Assembly (NCBI GenBank): GCA_031263495.1
Contig: JAISFQ010000119.1
Location: 1 to 43,952 of the forward strand
Direction of reading: 5' to 3'
DNA from: Candidatus Nutricula glyptotermitis
GTDB lineage: Bacteria; Actinomycetota; Actinomycetes; Actinomycetales; Bifidobacteriaceae
Length of the DNA: 43,952 nt
Shown here: positions 1 through 7,511 of the stretch, in pieces
Numbering within the stretch: the stretch's first letter is position 1
Layout: every line of letters begins with the position of its first letter
Notes under the pieces: generated by a model
The model's input: the letters and a program-made list of their open reading frames with translations, nothing else
What the model was told of the DNA's origin: nothing
Databases searched by the model: none
Translations under genes and position numbers: made by a program

Positions 1-600
1 AGCCTCTGCAGTGAAGTTACATATTGTTTAACAGTTACTTTGCTTAACAGTGGCTTGGCTTGGCGTAGCCAAGCCAAGCCTTAGCGCAACATACACAACA
101 ACAAGCGCAGCGAAGTTGGTTTGTGTGTTGCGCGAATAAGAGTGTGAGCACGCGTAGCGTGTGAACTCCGATTCGTACGTAGCAAGAAGTACCTTGTCAT
201 CCCGCAAGCGAAGCGATGCGGGATCTGTGATTAGCGAGGAGTACTCTTAATGCCACGCAGTACTTCTATTCTGAATTCCGCACCGCGAAACGAAGTGCAG
301 CGTGATGCGGAATCTTAGAATAAAGCATGAGCCGCTAGGCGAATTCGATTAATCGCATTGCTACGCAATACTTTATTTTAAGACCCCGCATCGGAGTGCG
401 GGGTTCTGAGGTGGAGTATCAGCGATAGCGAATGCATTTAATGGTGTTCGCATGCGCTCACTGGATGTTTTAAGATTCCGCATCTACGTGCGGAATTCTG
501 AGTGGGAGTTGTGCGGAATTCTGAGGTGGAGCATGAGCGAAAGTAAAAGTGAATGTGATGCGGCATGACAAGGTACACTCACGAATCTTGCGGTATCGTC
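1..600 (+). repeat. Hairpin-chain repeat, copy A (left-truncated)
   Basis: Gene-free stretch made of successive palindromes. A 12-bp stem (52-63 with 69-80) is followed by a long stem GCGCAACATACACAA (84-98) pairing with 121-133, then ATCCCGCA/TGCGGGAT around 198-232, a CCGCA/TGCGG element around 275-315 and a GACCCCGC/GCGGGGTC-type element around 383-407. The same order of elements recurs at 7753-8225, 32613-33575, 38080-39035 (inverted) and 43259-43800. I see no credible gene in it. Confidence 0.85.
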
Positions 601-602
601 GA

Positions 603-1844
603 CTATTCTACATACTTATCTAATACTGTCGACAACCTGCGGACGCCTTCGGCGATGTGAGCAGGAGTTGGGAAGCAGAAACTTAAGCGCATGTAATCGT
701 CACCTTCGCCAGTTGCAAAAAATCCGCGACCTGGAACGTATGCGACGCCCGCTTCGATGCATTCTGCCTGAATGTGCTTGGTGTTAATGTGCTCCGGAAC
801 TTTGAGCCAAATATAAAATCCACCGCTCGGGTCGTGAAAATCGCAGTATGGCAAGTATTTGCGAATCGCTTCGACCATAGCATCGTGACGCTCTTTGTAG
901 ATGCTACGGTAAGTTTCAATCTGCTTTTTCCAATCGAAGTTTTCCAAATATGCGACCAAAGTCATTTGCGACGCACTGCTTGGGCACAATATCGCAGATT
1001 CCGAACTCAGAACCAACTTTTCCTTAATTCCCTTCGGCACGACAGACCAACCAACGCGAAACCCTGGTGCCATAATCTTGGAAAACGACCCCAAATACAC
1101 GACGTTTGGCGCGTAACCAAGTTCGGCGTCATAATCGTACGAATATAGTGACGGATGAATATCGCCATCAAACGACAGCAGTCCGTATGGATTATCTTCA
1201 ACTATCAGCACTTCATACTTCTTGCAAATCTCCAAAACCTTGGGTCTGCGCTCATCGGCAAGCGTAACACCAGATGGATTATGAAAATTAGGCACAGTGT
1301 ATAGGAACTTCACGCGTTTGCCAATCTGATCCAACCGCTTCAACTGCTTCTCAAACTTATCAGGCACAAGCCCCAAATCGTCAATCGCAACATTCGCAAC
1401 TTCGGCTTGAAACGAGCGGAAAACACCAAGTGCGCCCACATAATTCGGCGCTTCTGCGAGAATTACGTCGCCTGGATTGATGAAAATGCGCGTAATATAA
1501 TCGAGTGCCTGCTGTGAACCCGATGTAATTACGACGTTATCAGGAGTCGCAGTAACGCCTTCAAGTGCGGAAATATCAAGCACCAACTCGCGAAGTCGCT
1601 GATTGCCCTGCGCACTGCCATATTGCCACATCATCTCGCCCTTTTCAACTATGACGTCCGCAAGCACTTCCGAAATCGCCTTAAACGGCATGCTTCTCAA
1701 ATGTGGCATTCCGCCCGCCAACGAAATTACCTCAGGTCTGTTCGACGCCTCAAAAAGTGCGCGAATCTCACTCGCCACCAGCGAATGCGACCTGTCCGCA
1801 TATTTATATCGCCATGGATCCAAAAACCGCTTATTTTCTTGCAT
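603..1844 (-). CDS. PLP-dependent aminotransferase, class I/II (2-aminoadipate/aromatic type)
   Basis: A 413-residue fold-type I aminotransferase that transfers amino groups between an amino acid and a 2-oxo acid in the cytoplasm. It shows the substrate-binding NFHNPSG segment near residue 190, the cofactor-contacting Asp in EDNPY (about 217) and the Schiff-base lysine in SFSKIMAPGFRVGW (about K256). The full-length fold resembles Aro8/LysN-type enzymes; there is no GntR-type DNA-binding domain in front, so it is not a MocR regulator. I chose ATG at 1844 over a GTG five codons upstream because a TATACT box (1851-1856) lies exactly 6 nt before it, implying a leaderless mRNA. The gene is monocistronic. 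Exact substrate unknown. Confidence 0.88.
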   Translation of the reverse strand: MQENKRFLDPWRYKYADRSHSLVASEIRALFEASNRPEVISLAGGMPHLRSMPFKAISEVLADVIVEKGEMMWQYGSAQGNQRLRELVLDISALEGVTATPDNVVITSGSQQALDYITRIFINPGDVILAEAPNYVGALGVFRSFQAEVANVAIDDLGLVPDKFEKQLKRLDQIGKRVKFLYTVPNFHNPSGVTLADERRPKVLEICKKYEVLIVEDNPYGLLSFDGDIHPSLYSYDYDAELGYAPNVVYLGSFSKIMAPGFRVGWSVVPKGIKEKLVLSSESAILCPSSASQMTLVAYLENFDWKKQIETYRSIYKERHDAMVEAIRKYLPYCDFHDPSGGFYIWLKVPEHINTKHIQAECIEAGVAYVPGRGFFATGEGDDYMRLSFCFPTPAHIAEGVRRLSTVLDKYVE

Positions 1845-1850
1845 ACATAT

Positions 1851-1856
1851 AGTATA
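1851..1856 (-). promoter_or_regulatory. -10 box of the aminotransferase gene
   Basis: TATACT on the minus strand, 6 nt from the ATG at 1844. The -35 position falls at the edge of the heptad array, whose minus strand reads repeated ATTACTC, so no consensus -35 is present. Confidence 0.6.
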
Positions 1857-1869
1857 CACCTTTTTTGAT

Positions 1870-2040
1870 AATGAGTAAGGTGGTTAGTTAATAATGAGTA
1901 ATGGGTAATGAGTAATGAGTAAGGAGTAATGAGTAATGAGTAATGAGTAATGAGTAATGAGTAAGGAGTAATGAGTAAGGAGTAATGAGTAATGAGTAAT
2001 GAGTAATGAGTAAGGAGTAAGGAGTAATGAATAAGGAGGT
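1870..2040. repeat. Heptad tandem array (GAGTAAT/GAGTAAG)n
   Basis: About twenty imperfect copies of a 7-bp unit, GAGTAAT or GAGTAAG, run through this stretch. Shorter arrays of the same unit lie at 12464-12484, 32565-32612 and 43230-43256, with single remnants at 16417. The array sits directly behind the promoter of the aminotransferase gene. Confidence 0.9.
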
Positions 2041-2143
2041 TAGTTAATAATTAATCGCAACGCGCCAGTTAATAGTTAATAATTGGGAAAGTGACGAACT
2101 GAGCACATGGTCGTTTGCTGTTAGCCTGTAGTGGAGGTTAAAG

Positions 2144-2215
2144 ATGATAAACAACGCAATTTATGGTAACAATTCCCAATTGTTTCGTCGCTTGACTTTT
2201 GATATAGTTTTGTAG
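2144..2215 (+). CDS. Possible 23-aa peptide
   Basis: ATG at 2144 follows GGAGG (2133-2137) at a good spacing of 6 nt and is followed by 23 codons, starting MINNAIYGNN. No homology is recognisable, and it may be a remnant or a chance ORF. Its stop lies inside the spacer of the promoter for the next small ORF. Confidence 0.25.
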   Translation: MINNAIYGNNSQLFRRLTFDIVL

Positions 2216-2221
2216 TAATAT
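2192..2221 (+). promoter_or_regulatory. Promoter of the small ORF at 2228
   Basis: TTGACT (2192-2197), 18-nt spacer, TAATAT (2216-2221); GTG start codon 6 nt further on. Good match to a housekeeping sigma-factor promoter. Confidence 0.6.
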
Positions 2222-2227
2222 TAAATA

Positions 2228-2404
2228 GTGGAAGTAAAGCACAGTAGAATCGATGGTGATGAGATTATCACACCAACTGGTGTAATCTTGCCACCTGAAA
2301 CTATGGCGAGGTTTGAGGAAGACCTCGCGGAAATGGATGCAGACCCGTCAAGTTGCGTGTCGTTACGTGAACTAATGGCAGAGTTTGAAGTACATCCAGC
2401 ATAG
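2228..2404 (+). CDS. Small acidic protein, 58 aa, antitoxin-like
   Basis: A 58-codon ORF from GTG 2228 to TAG 2404, starting MEVKHSRIDGDEII and ending LMAEFEVHPA. The promoter lies so close that the mRNA would begin at or next to the start codon. The product is acidic, with a short N-terminal strand-like part followed by a helical PPETMARFEEDLAEMD segment, a size and charge typical of type II antitoxins. No toxin gene follows: a 26-codon ORF (2407-2487) ends before the surface-protein gene and resembles nothing I know. It could be an orphan antitoxin or the remains of a toxin-antitoxin pair. Function unassigned. Confidence 0.5.
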   Translation: MEVKHSRIDGDEIITPTGVILPPETMARFEEDLAEMDADPSSCVSLRELMAEFEVHPA

Positions 2405-2464
2405 TAGTGTACGGAACACCGTACGAGGAAGGGCGCAGGCGAAACATCGCTATAGCGCGAGTAG

Positions 2465-2485
2465 ATATATTTGGGTGGAATATAT
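2465..2485 (+). promoter_or_regulatory. ATATATT-N7-AATATAT palindrome in the surface-protein leader
   Basis: Perfect 7-bp arms around TGGGTGG, 18 nt before the start codon. The leader of the Abi gene has the same arms around a near-identical core (7456-7477). It could be an operator or an RNA hairpin next to the ribosome-binding site. Confidence 0.4.
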
Positions 2486-2503
2486 AAAACGAAAGGATTT
2501 ACT

Positions 2504-5113
2504 ATGAAACGTAAGTTATGGGGATTAAAGACACTAGGTCTTGCTCTTTTTATTGGAGTTATAGGAGTTGTTGGAGTATTTGGCGCGAGTGAGGCGAGAG
2601 CGGATACTCCACCTGCGGGCGATTATATTGACGGCACGTTAAACGTTGCACCGTACTTTTATTCTATATATGCAGGACTTACAGGAGGGTCGGCTCTTAG
2701 CGCCAGTGCAACATCGATTAATCAAGGGTATAGATATGGGGATTGGCGGATTTGGGAACATAAAATGAAATTAGTTGATGCAAGTGGCAAAGTGTACAAG
2801 GTGGACGAATCTGGTAATGCCTATAATCTTAAGCCCTCTGTTTATACTCTTACTATATATGCAGGTCGCTATCCAGACTATCCCAATCAAACGATTAGCG
2901 AAACAGTCACTTTTAAGACTTCGTTGACAGTAGCAAAGAAAGATTACAAAAACAAGTTTACTGACTTAGGGAAAGTAACAAAAGAACGAAAGAGTTCAAT
3001 CAGGTGGATGTATCAATATGGAATTACAACAGGTGTAGATGGTAAAAACGTATACAATCCAAGTGGAGTAGTAAACAGAGGCGCAATGGCACAGTTCCTG
3101 CATAAATTATCAGCATCTGTAAAGACAAGTAAAACAGAAGTTAATCCGACTGATATTAGTAACTTAACTCAACCTGGAAGACAAGCAGATATAAAATGGC
3201 TAGCAAGTGAAGGAATCACTGTATTAGACAATGGAAAGTTTAACCCACAAAATCCAGTAAACAGAGGCGCAATGGCGGAGTTTATGTATAAAACAGCAGG
3301 AAGCCCTGCATATACACCAAGTAAGGCAGACCTTGCAAAGGTAAAGGACATAAAAAAAGTAAAGAACAATCCTGCTCGTCAAAAGGCAATCGCGTGGCTA
3401 GCAAAGAACAACATCACAGTATTAGATAAAAACGGCAACTTCAATCCACAAAACAACGTAAACCGTGGTTCTATGGCGCAATTCATGCAGAAACTTTACA
3501 AAAACGTAATGATAAAGCCTAACAAAACACAAAGCAAGGCAACTTTGATTGTGCCAAATAACTGCAAAAACAATCAGTGCACACTACTCAACAAAACATA
3601 TCCAGTAGGAACAGATACTCTGAAGCCAGAAGGTAAAGAGCCTGTATTGTTGTTAGGTTTGGACGGAGTTCAAAGAAGCAAAGTCAGCAGTTTAGTGTTT
3701 GACAATCATAAACCAACAACTTGTAAATCTCCATATTCAGGAAGTCCAATAGACGTAGGAGCAAGCAAAAAGAAACAAGTTATGGCATGCGTGTCTGCAG
3801 ACAAAACAAAAGTTCTAATTGGTGAGGACGCAGGAGTTAGAGTAAACGCTAATTCACAATATCTGTTTTATAATCTGCAACAAGCACCTACATTAACTGG
3901 TTTTGCAGATAAAACTCGTAATTGGGACAAGGCTCTCAACCTAACTGGGGTATTTCAAGATTATGGAAAGAACTCAACAAAAGGCACTATAAGCATACCA
4001 GAATTTCCATCGTTACTAGGTGCTCCTGAGGAGTCTGGGGGAGGAATCCGCGACAGTACTAACTGGTGGTATTATCCTGAACGAATGCGCATTCCAGAGC
4101 ACAACTTTTCGCATATGTTTGATGGCTTTGGGCAAAACGCAAAGAACGCCACAAGCATAACACTGCCAGAATTTCCACGTTTCTTCTCGGTAAGCGGCAC
4201 TAAGGTACAAGTTATTAATTTTGGCACAGTAGCCACTGACACAAGTTACATGTTTGCAAACTTCGCAAAAGGTGCTACACGCGTAACAAAAGTTACTATA
4301 CCAGAGTTCCCAATCACTAACGACGCCAGCAACAGTTTTGCTTACAGAACAGCGACAATGTCACATATGTTTGATGGCTTTGGCGAAGGAGCAACAAGTG
4401 CAACGGAGATTTCGCCAATCAATATTCCAGCTTCGTGGACAGAATCCGGGTCAGCGAACTTGTCTTACATGTTTGCCAATTTTGCTAAAGATGCAACGAG
4501 TGTAAAAAATGTTACTTTGCCTGAATTCAAGACTAAAAGTTCCTGGGGTACTTCAAACATGTCGCACATGTTTGAGAACTTTGGAAAAGGCGCAACGAGT
4601 GCTACGTCAGTTACCTTGCCTAAGGTTTATGAAGTTGGAACAAGTGACGCAAGTTATATGTTCGCAGGCTTTGGCGAAGGTGCAACGAACGCGACGAGGA
4701 TTTCGGTGGAGAGCGTGCCTACTGGTGCGTCTCCATATATGTTTGCGAACTTTGCCTATAACGCTACGAATGCTACGCAGATAGCCATTCCAGTTATGCG
4801 CTTCTCCGTCAAGGGGGTAGCCAGTGCAGAATCCATGTTTAGCGGATTTGCTGGCGGCACAGCAAAGATGACAAATGATATAGTATGGAGTGACCCTAGT
4901 TTGCAGTCAGGAGGGGTATTCACTGCACCTGCCGAGAATATGAGCAATATATTTACTAACGTAAATTGGAATAATCGTAAACTGTTGCTCGGTTATCACA
5001 GTGCCAATCCGCCCAAAACGAGCGGTGTTGTAGCGCTCCATGATTGGCTTAAAGTAAACGTCTTTGGCAATAGCGATAACAATCTAGGCTATACCGTTAC
5101 GACTACATACTAG
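2504..5113 (+). CDS. Secreted surface protein with SLH-like and BspA-like repeats
   Basis: 869 residues from ATG 2504, preceded by AAAGGA at 6 nt. An N-terminal signal peptide has KRK, a hydrophobic core and a probable cut after SEARA. Three repeats of about 50 residues follow (roughly residues 150-335), each ending in NRGxMAxFxxK, the form of SLH-like domains used by actinobacterial surface proteins to bind the wall. The C-terminal half has eight repeats with MFxxFxxxAxxAT (roughly residues 530-810), typical of the BspA/DUF285 adhesin-like fold. No LPXTG sorting motif or C-terminal membrane anchor is visible, so attachment would depend on the SLH-like part. Likely adhesin or host/cell-contact protein; ligand unknown. 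Confidence 0.8.
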   Translation: MKRKLWGLKTLGLALFIGVIGVVGVFGASEARADTPPAGDYIDGTLNVAPYFYSIYAGLTGGSALSASATSINQGYRYGDWRIWEHKMKLVDASGKVYKVDESGNAYNLKPSVYTLTIYAGRYPDYPNQTISETVTFKTSLTVAKKDYKNKFTDLGKVTKERKSSIRWMYQYGITTGVDGKNVYNPSGVVNRGAMAQFLHKLSASVKTSKTEVNPTDISNLTQPGRQADIKWLASEGITVLDNGKFNPQNPVNRGAMAEFMYKTAGSPAYTPSKADLAKVKDIKKVKNNPARQKAIAWLAKNNITVLDKNGNFNPQNNVNRGSMAQFMQKLYKNVMIKPNKTQSKATLIVPNNCKNNQCTLLNKTYPVGTDTLKPEGKEPVLLLGLDGVQRSKVSSLVFDNHKPTTCKSPYSGSPIDVGASKKKQVMACVSADKTKVLIGEDAGVRVNANSQYLFYNLQQAPTLTGFADKTRNWDKALNLTGVFQDYGKNSTKGTISIPEFPSLLGAPEESGGGIRDSTNWWYYPERMRIPEHNFSHMFDGFGQNAKNATSITLPEFPRFFSVSGTKVQVINFGTVATDTSYMFANFAKGATRVTKVTIPEFPITNDASNSFAYRTATMSHMFDGFGEGATSATEISPINIPASWTESGSANLSYMFANFAKDATSVKNVTLPEFKTKSSWGTSNMSHMFENFGKGATSATSVTLPKVYEVGTSDASYMFAGFGEGATNATRISVESVPTGASPYMFANFAYNATNATQIAIPVMRFSVKGVASAESMFSGFAGGTAKMTNDIVWSDPSLQSGGVFTAPAENMSNIFTNVNWNNRKLLLGYHSANPPKTSGVVALHDWLKVNVFGNSDNNLGYTVTTTY

Positions 5114-5136
5114 CACAATTCTAACTGCACAGAATT

Positions 5137-5172
5137 ACGACAAATCCTATAATCAATCATTGTCGTATGTTT
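5137..5172 (+). terminator. Candidate terminator after the surface-protein gene
   Basis: ACGACAA (5137-5143) pairs with TTGTCGT (5160-5166) and is followed by ATGTTTTTT. It overlaps the 3' end of the convergent GIY-YIG gene. The 16-nt loop makes it moderate. Confidence 0.45.
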
Positions 5173-5875
5173 TTTCGGACTCGAGTCTTTCTCGCCTATC
5201 ACTTATAGTCTCATCTTCGTATTTCCAATAAAGAGAGCCCTGCACTGAAGGCTTTTTCGACTTTTTCCATTTTTTTTGCAACAAAATCCCTGCTATCGCA
5301 GATAAGGTCGTTGGTTCATTGCTGTACGTAACGTGATTTGTACCATCTAAAACCTTACATGTTGTTTTGTCGTCGTACAGGAAAGTTAACTTTGCGCCAA
5401 TGGGAATTCCCAAATTAGCAAACGAGAAGTTTTTCCTAGTTGACCTTTGCGTTTGTTGCTCTTTAAGCTCTTCGTCGGTTGGTTCAACTACCTCTAGCTT
5501 GTCAGAGTCTCCTCGCAATTTTGCAATTCTATCAAGGACAGTGTATGCCTTTTCTGCCGACATTTGGAAAAATTCCCTTTTCCGCTCTCTACCACTATTC
5601 GGATTGGTCTCAACAGCATGTAGTTTATCATCAACTGCATCAATGATATCATGTATGTATCCTTCAACCTCTTTTGGGTTTTTCACTTTATATGTTGCAT
5701 ACGACCTAAAACATAACGGCATGTTTGCGGGGCTATTAAGCTCCTCTATGCGGTCTTTAATGTCGTTTTTATCCGTCATACCTATTTTAACCCATCCGTC
5801 CAAGCATGGATTCGTGAATATATACACAATTCCTCTGCTCGCGTTTTCTGATTTAGACTCTTTCTCTTTAGCCAT
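5153..5875 (-). CDS. GIY-YIG nuclease with C-terminal RAMA-like domain
   Basis: 240 residues from ATG 5875, which follows GAGAGG at 6 nt; a TTG 13 codons upstream is less likely. Residues 15-105 form a T5orf172-type GIY-YIG domain: GIVYIFTN gives the first motif, VKIGMT the second, followed by the Arg of IKDRIEELNS and the Glu of NPKEVEGYIH. Residues about 158-225 (IGAKLTFLYDDK through SLYWKYE) resemble the RAMA domain, thought to read modified bases or serve restriction-like systems. Together these suggest a DNA-acting defence effector. A ncRNA-terminator-promoter cassette nearly identical to the one before the Abi gene lies upstream (5997-6170), tying both genes to the same control. Target and activity are inferred. 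Confidence 0.75.
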   Translation of the reverse strand: MAKEKESKSENASRGIVYIFTNPCLDGWVKIGMTDKNDIKDRIEELNSPANMPLCFRSYATYKVKNPKEVEGYIHDIIDAVDDKLHAVETNPNSGRERKREFFQMSAEKAYTVLDRIAKLRGDSDKLEVVEPTDEELKEQQTQRSTRKNFSFANLGIPIGAKLTFLYDDKTTCKVLDGTNHVTYSNEPTTLSAIAGILLQKKWKKSKKPSVQGSLYWKYEDETISDRRERLESEKTYDND

Positions 5876-5891
5876 AATCATCCTCTCTACA

Positions 5892-5913
5892 CGAGAGCGG
5901 TTGTCCGCTCTCA
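5892..5913 (-). promoter_or_regulatory. Leader hairpin before the GIY-YIG start
   Basis: GAGAGCGG pairs perfectly with CCGCTCTC around a 4-nt loop just upstream of the ribosome-binding site. It could tune translation or protect the mRNA end. Confidence 0.45.
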
Positions 5914-5996
5914 AACTCTATATATTACCCCACTACTATACCTTCTTTTGCAATATCTAGCGCGACTTAATCATCGCATTAAACTTTACAGTTAAA

Positions 5997-6026
5997 ATTG
6001 TATCATTAAATGAAAACGTTAAACAA
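5997..6026 (-). promoter_or_regulatory. mRNA promoter of the GIY-YIG gene
   Basis: Minus strand TTGTTT (6021-6026), 18-nt spacer, TACAAT (5997-6002). It lies just past the terminator of the upstream ncRNA; its position in the Abi cassette is identical. Confidence 0.6.
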
Positions 6027-6044
6027 TAGCAAAAAATAGAGAAC

Positions 6045-6158
6045 AAAAAAAGAGCCCTCCCAACCTCTTACGAGGTCGGAGGACTTAAACTGAACCCCCA
6101 AAATTGCGCTTAAACTCGAATCTTACGATTCTAGCCCATAGGCGTGGGGGCTACCGAT
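6045..6158 (-). ncRNA. Small structured RNA, copy 1 (abiF-RNA-like)
   Basis: On the minus strand an extended -10 (TGCTAAAAT, 6165-6170) is followed by a predicted RNA of about 114 nt. It has a UAGCCC/GGGCUA stem, a GAAUC-GUAA-GAUUC hairpin and a strong terminator stem (6053-6085) ending in seven U residues (6045-6051). A GGGGG run and the CCCCC in the first loop could form a pseudoknot; the same run can also pair with the left arm of the terminator. Copy 2 (7560-7672) is almost identical. Position and shape recall the published abiF RNA motif, but here the following gene is a GIY-YIG protein. No consensus -35 is present in this copy. Confidence 0.65.
6053..6085 (-). terminator. Intrinsic terminator of ncRNA copy 1
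   Basis: AGTCCTCC plus ACCTC pair with GAGGT plus GGAGGGCT around GTAA with one bulge, then TTTTTTT on the minus strand. Confidence 0.8.
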
Positions 6159-6235
6159 AGTACTATTTTAGCATGCTTCCGATTTTGATTGTTTAACATT
6201 TGATTGTTTAACAGTTGTTACAGGCGAATAGTGCC

Positions 6236-6273
6236 TTAAAAATTATAACCCCTAGCCCTTGTGGGGCTAGGGG
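6236..6273 (-). terminator. Intrinsic terminator of the small RNA
   Basis: CCCCTAGCCC pairs with GGGCTAGGGG around a short loop on the minus strand, followed by TTATAATTTTT. Confidence 0.7.
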
Positions 6274-6374
6274 AGTAAATCTCTAACAACCGTACGGAAT
6301 TAGAGACTGCGCGTCTCCGTAATGAGCATTCACGTAAAGAAATCCCTACATGACTAAGCCGGTGACGACTGTAC
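6236..6374 (-). ncRNA. Small-RNA candidate between the two defence genes
   Basis: Consensus promoter (6381-6410) and a strong terminator hairpin (6248-6273) delimit a transcript of about 140 nt with no good ORF. It contains TACG-GAGAC-gcgca-GUCUC ending in CGUA, and an alternative 8-bp pairing of GUCUCUAA with UUAGAGAU, so two structures exclude each other. I do not recognise a known family: it does not match SRP RNA, 6S, tmRNA or RNase P landmarks. It starts just past the Abi stop codon. Confidence 0.6.
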
Positions 6375-6380
6375 AATATA

Positions 6381-6410
6381 ATTATAGCATGGCTTCAGAA
6401 CATATGTCAA
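6381..6410 (-). promoter_or_regulatory. Consensus promoter of the small RNA
   Basis: TTGACA (6405-6410), 18-nt spacer, TATAAT (6381-6386). One of the best promoter matches in the window. Confidence 0.8.
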
Positions 6411-6420
6411 TACCTCAAAA

Positions 6421-7431
6421 TCAATTGTTACGATTGTTACGTTTTTTATTCTTTTCCCTGCTTGTGCGACTGCCATTCCATCCAACTTTTCCGCGTGTGG
6501 GACTGTATAGTCCATTTTTGAATGCTTTATTGCTGTCAATTAATGCAAAAATATGCTCTGAGTAAAGGCTATTTCCTTCAATCTCGTCAACCACCATAGC
6601 CAAGAGGCATATTATGCGAATAACACTGTTTTCGCTTGGAAAATTACTCTCTCCGTTATTGTCGTGCGGAAAATACTTTTCGATTACACCTCTTGAGAGT
6701 GAAGGGGATGTTTTCATAAGCCTATTCCATATTCTTGAATGATGTGCACAGAGATTTCGCAGGATAGAAAACACCTTAAGTGTTGCGATAAATCGGTCGT
6801 TACTACCGAATATTTTACGCGCTTCAGTAGATTGATTGTCGCTATCGTTTATGTCAAAAGAGTCGGTGATGTCCTTTTTGCAATTAAAATTATTGCAGTA
6901 TTCATACATGGTCACTATTGTGTCAAATGTAAGTATTTCGACTGCCGCATAAACTGGAACTCTTTCGTTTTTGTTTTTAAAGTGCAACATGCATGGTTCA
7001 TCTGAACGTTCAATTTGGGAGTAGATTCTATTGAGTAATCTATATGAGGACGATATTTTATGTTTTGCTTTACTGCCAGAGGGTAAATAAGTATCTAAAT
7101 TCAAATATCCGTAATCCCCAAAAGTATGTACAAATTGGTAAGCCAAACTTGCTCTAAATGCAATCTCGAAAATCTGTATTCCCTCAAATATTATACGACG
7201 TAACTCTTTGTCTAATTTAATAAGTTTTATAATGGTTGCAATGTCGGCATTTTTATAAAACGTATTGTTGCCACTCAATGGGTCGACTTGATAATATCTT
7301 GCATACCCTGAAAAACGGTAATAGTTTATTTCGTACAGGTACTTTGCAACATCTACGTCTGTTTTATTCTTTAAGCCACGCTCTCGCAGCATCTCCACCA
7401 TTTCTGGTATAGTTTTCGGCTCTTTACTCAT
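6421..7431 (-). CDS. Abi_2 family abortive-infection protein (AbiF/AbiD type, HEPN RNase)
   Basis: 336 residues from ATG 7431, preceded by GAGAGGG at 6 nt. It matches the Abi_2 family: N-terminal LRERGLKNKTD and a YEINYYRFSGY segment, then an all-helical body with the HEPN catalytic motif R225-N-L-C-A-H230 (R-X4-H) in ILRNLCAHHSRIWNR. HEPN proteins of this family act as RNases that stop growth on phage infection and are considered relatives of Cas13. The ncRNA candidate immediately upstream (7560-7672) fits the known link between abiF genes and a structured RNA, which probably neutralises the protein. Full-length with the motif intact. Trigger and RNA target are unknown. Confidence 0.85.
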   Translation of the reverse strand: MSKEPKTIPEMVEMLRERGLKNKTDVDVAKYLYEINYYRFSGYARYYQVDPLSGNNTFYKNADIATIIKLIKLDKELRRIIFEGIQIFEIAFRASLAYQFVHTFGDYGYLNLDTYLPSGSKAKHKISSSYRLLNRIYSQIERSDEPCMLHFKNKNERVPVYAAVEILTFDTIVTMYEYCNNFNCKKDITDSFDINDSDNQSTEARKIFGSNDRFIATLKVFSILRNLCAHHSRIWNRLMKTSPSLSRGVIEKYFPHDNNGESNFPSENSVIRIICLLAMVVDEIEGNSLYSEHIFALIDSNKAFKNGLYSPTRGKVGWNGSRTSREKNKKRNNRNN

Positions 7432-7455
7432 TCGCAACCCTCTCTTTACTGCTTC

Positions 7456-7477
7456 ATATATTCCACCACTAATATAT
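7456..7477 (-). promoter_or_regulatory. ATATATT-N8-AATATAT palindrome in the Abi leader
   Basis: Perfect 7-bp arms around AGTGGTGG, about 25 nt before the start codon. Compare 2465-2485 in front of the surface-protein gene. A diverged version also lies in the GIY-YIG leader. Confidence 0.4.
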
Positions 7478-7511
7478 CCTCGTTTATGCGCACGTAAGGC
7501 GCACAGTTAAA

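Larger units (their letters stand above)
5986..6190. repeat. Direct repeat, copy 1 (ncRNA/promoter cassette)
   Basis: About 190 bp matching 7501-7696 with only about half a dozen differences. It carries the ncRNA, its terminator and the mRNA promoter. Recombination between the copies would delete the Abi gene and the small RNA between them. Confidence 0.9.

Noticed and set aside
774-1148. Plus-strand ORFs within the aminotransferase gene and similar shadows elsewhere
   Set aside because: They lie inside well-supported genes on the other strand and show no motif or start signal.
1870-2040. Possible CRISPR array
   Set aside because: Units are 7 bp without spacers, and there is no cas gene in the window.
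6236-6374. Small RNA as SRP, 6S, tmRNA or a tracrRNA
   Set aside because: None of the diagnostic segments is present, and there is no cas gene or CRISPR.
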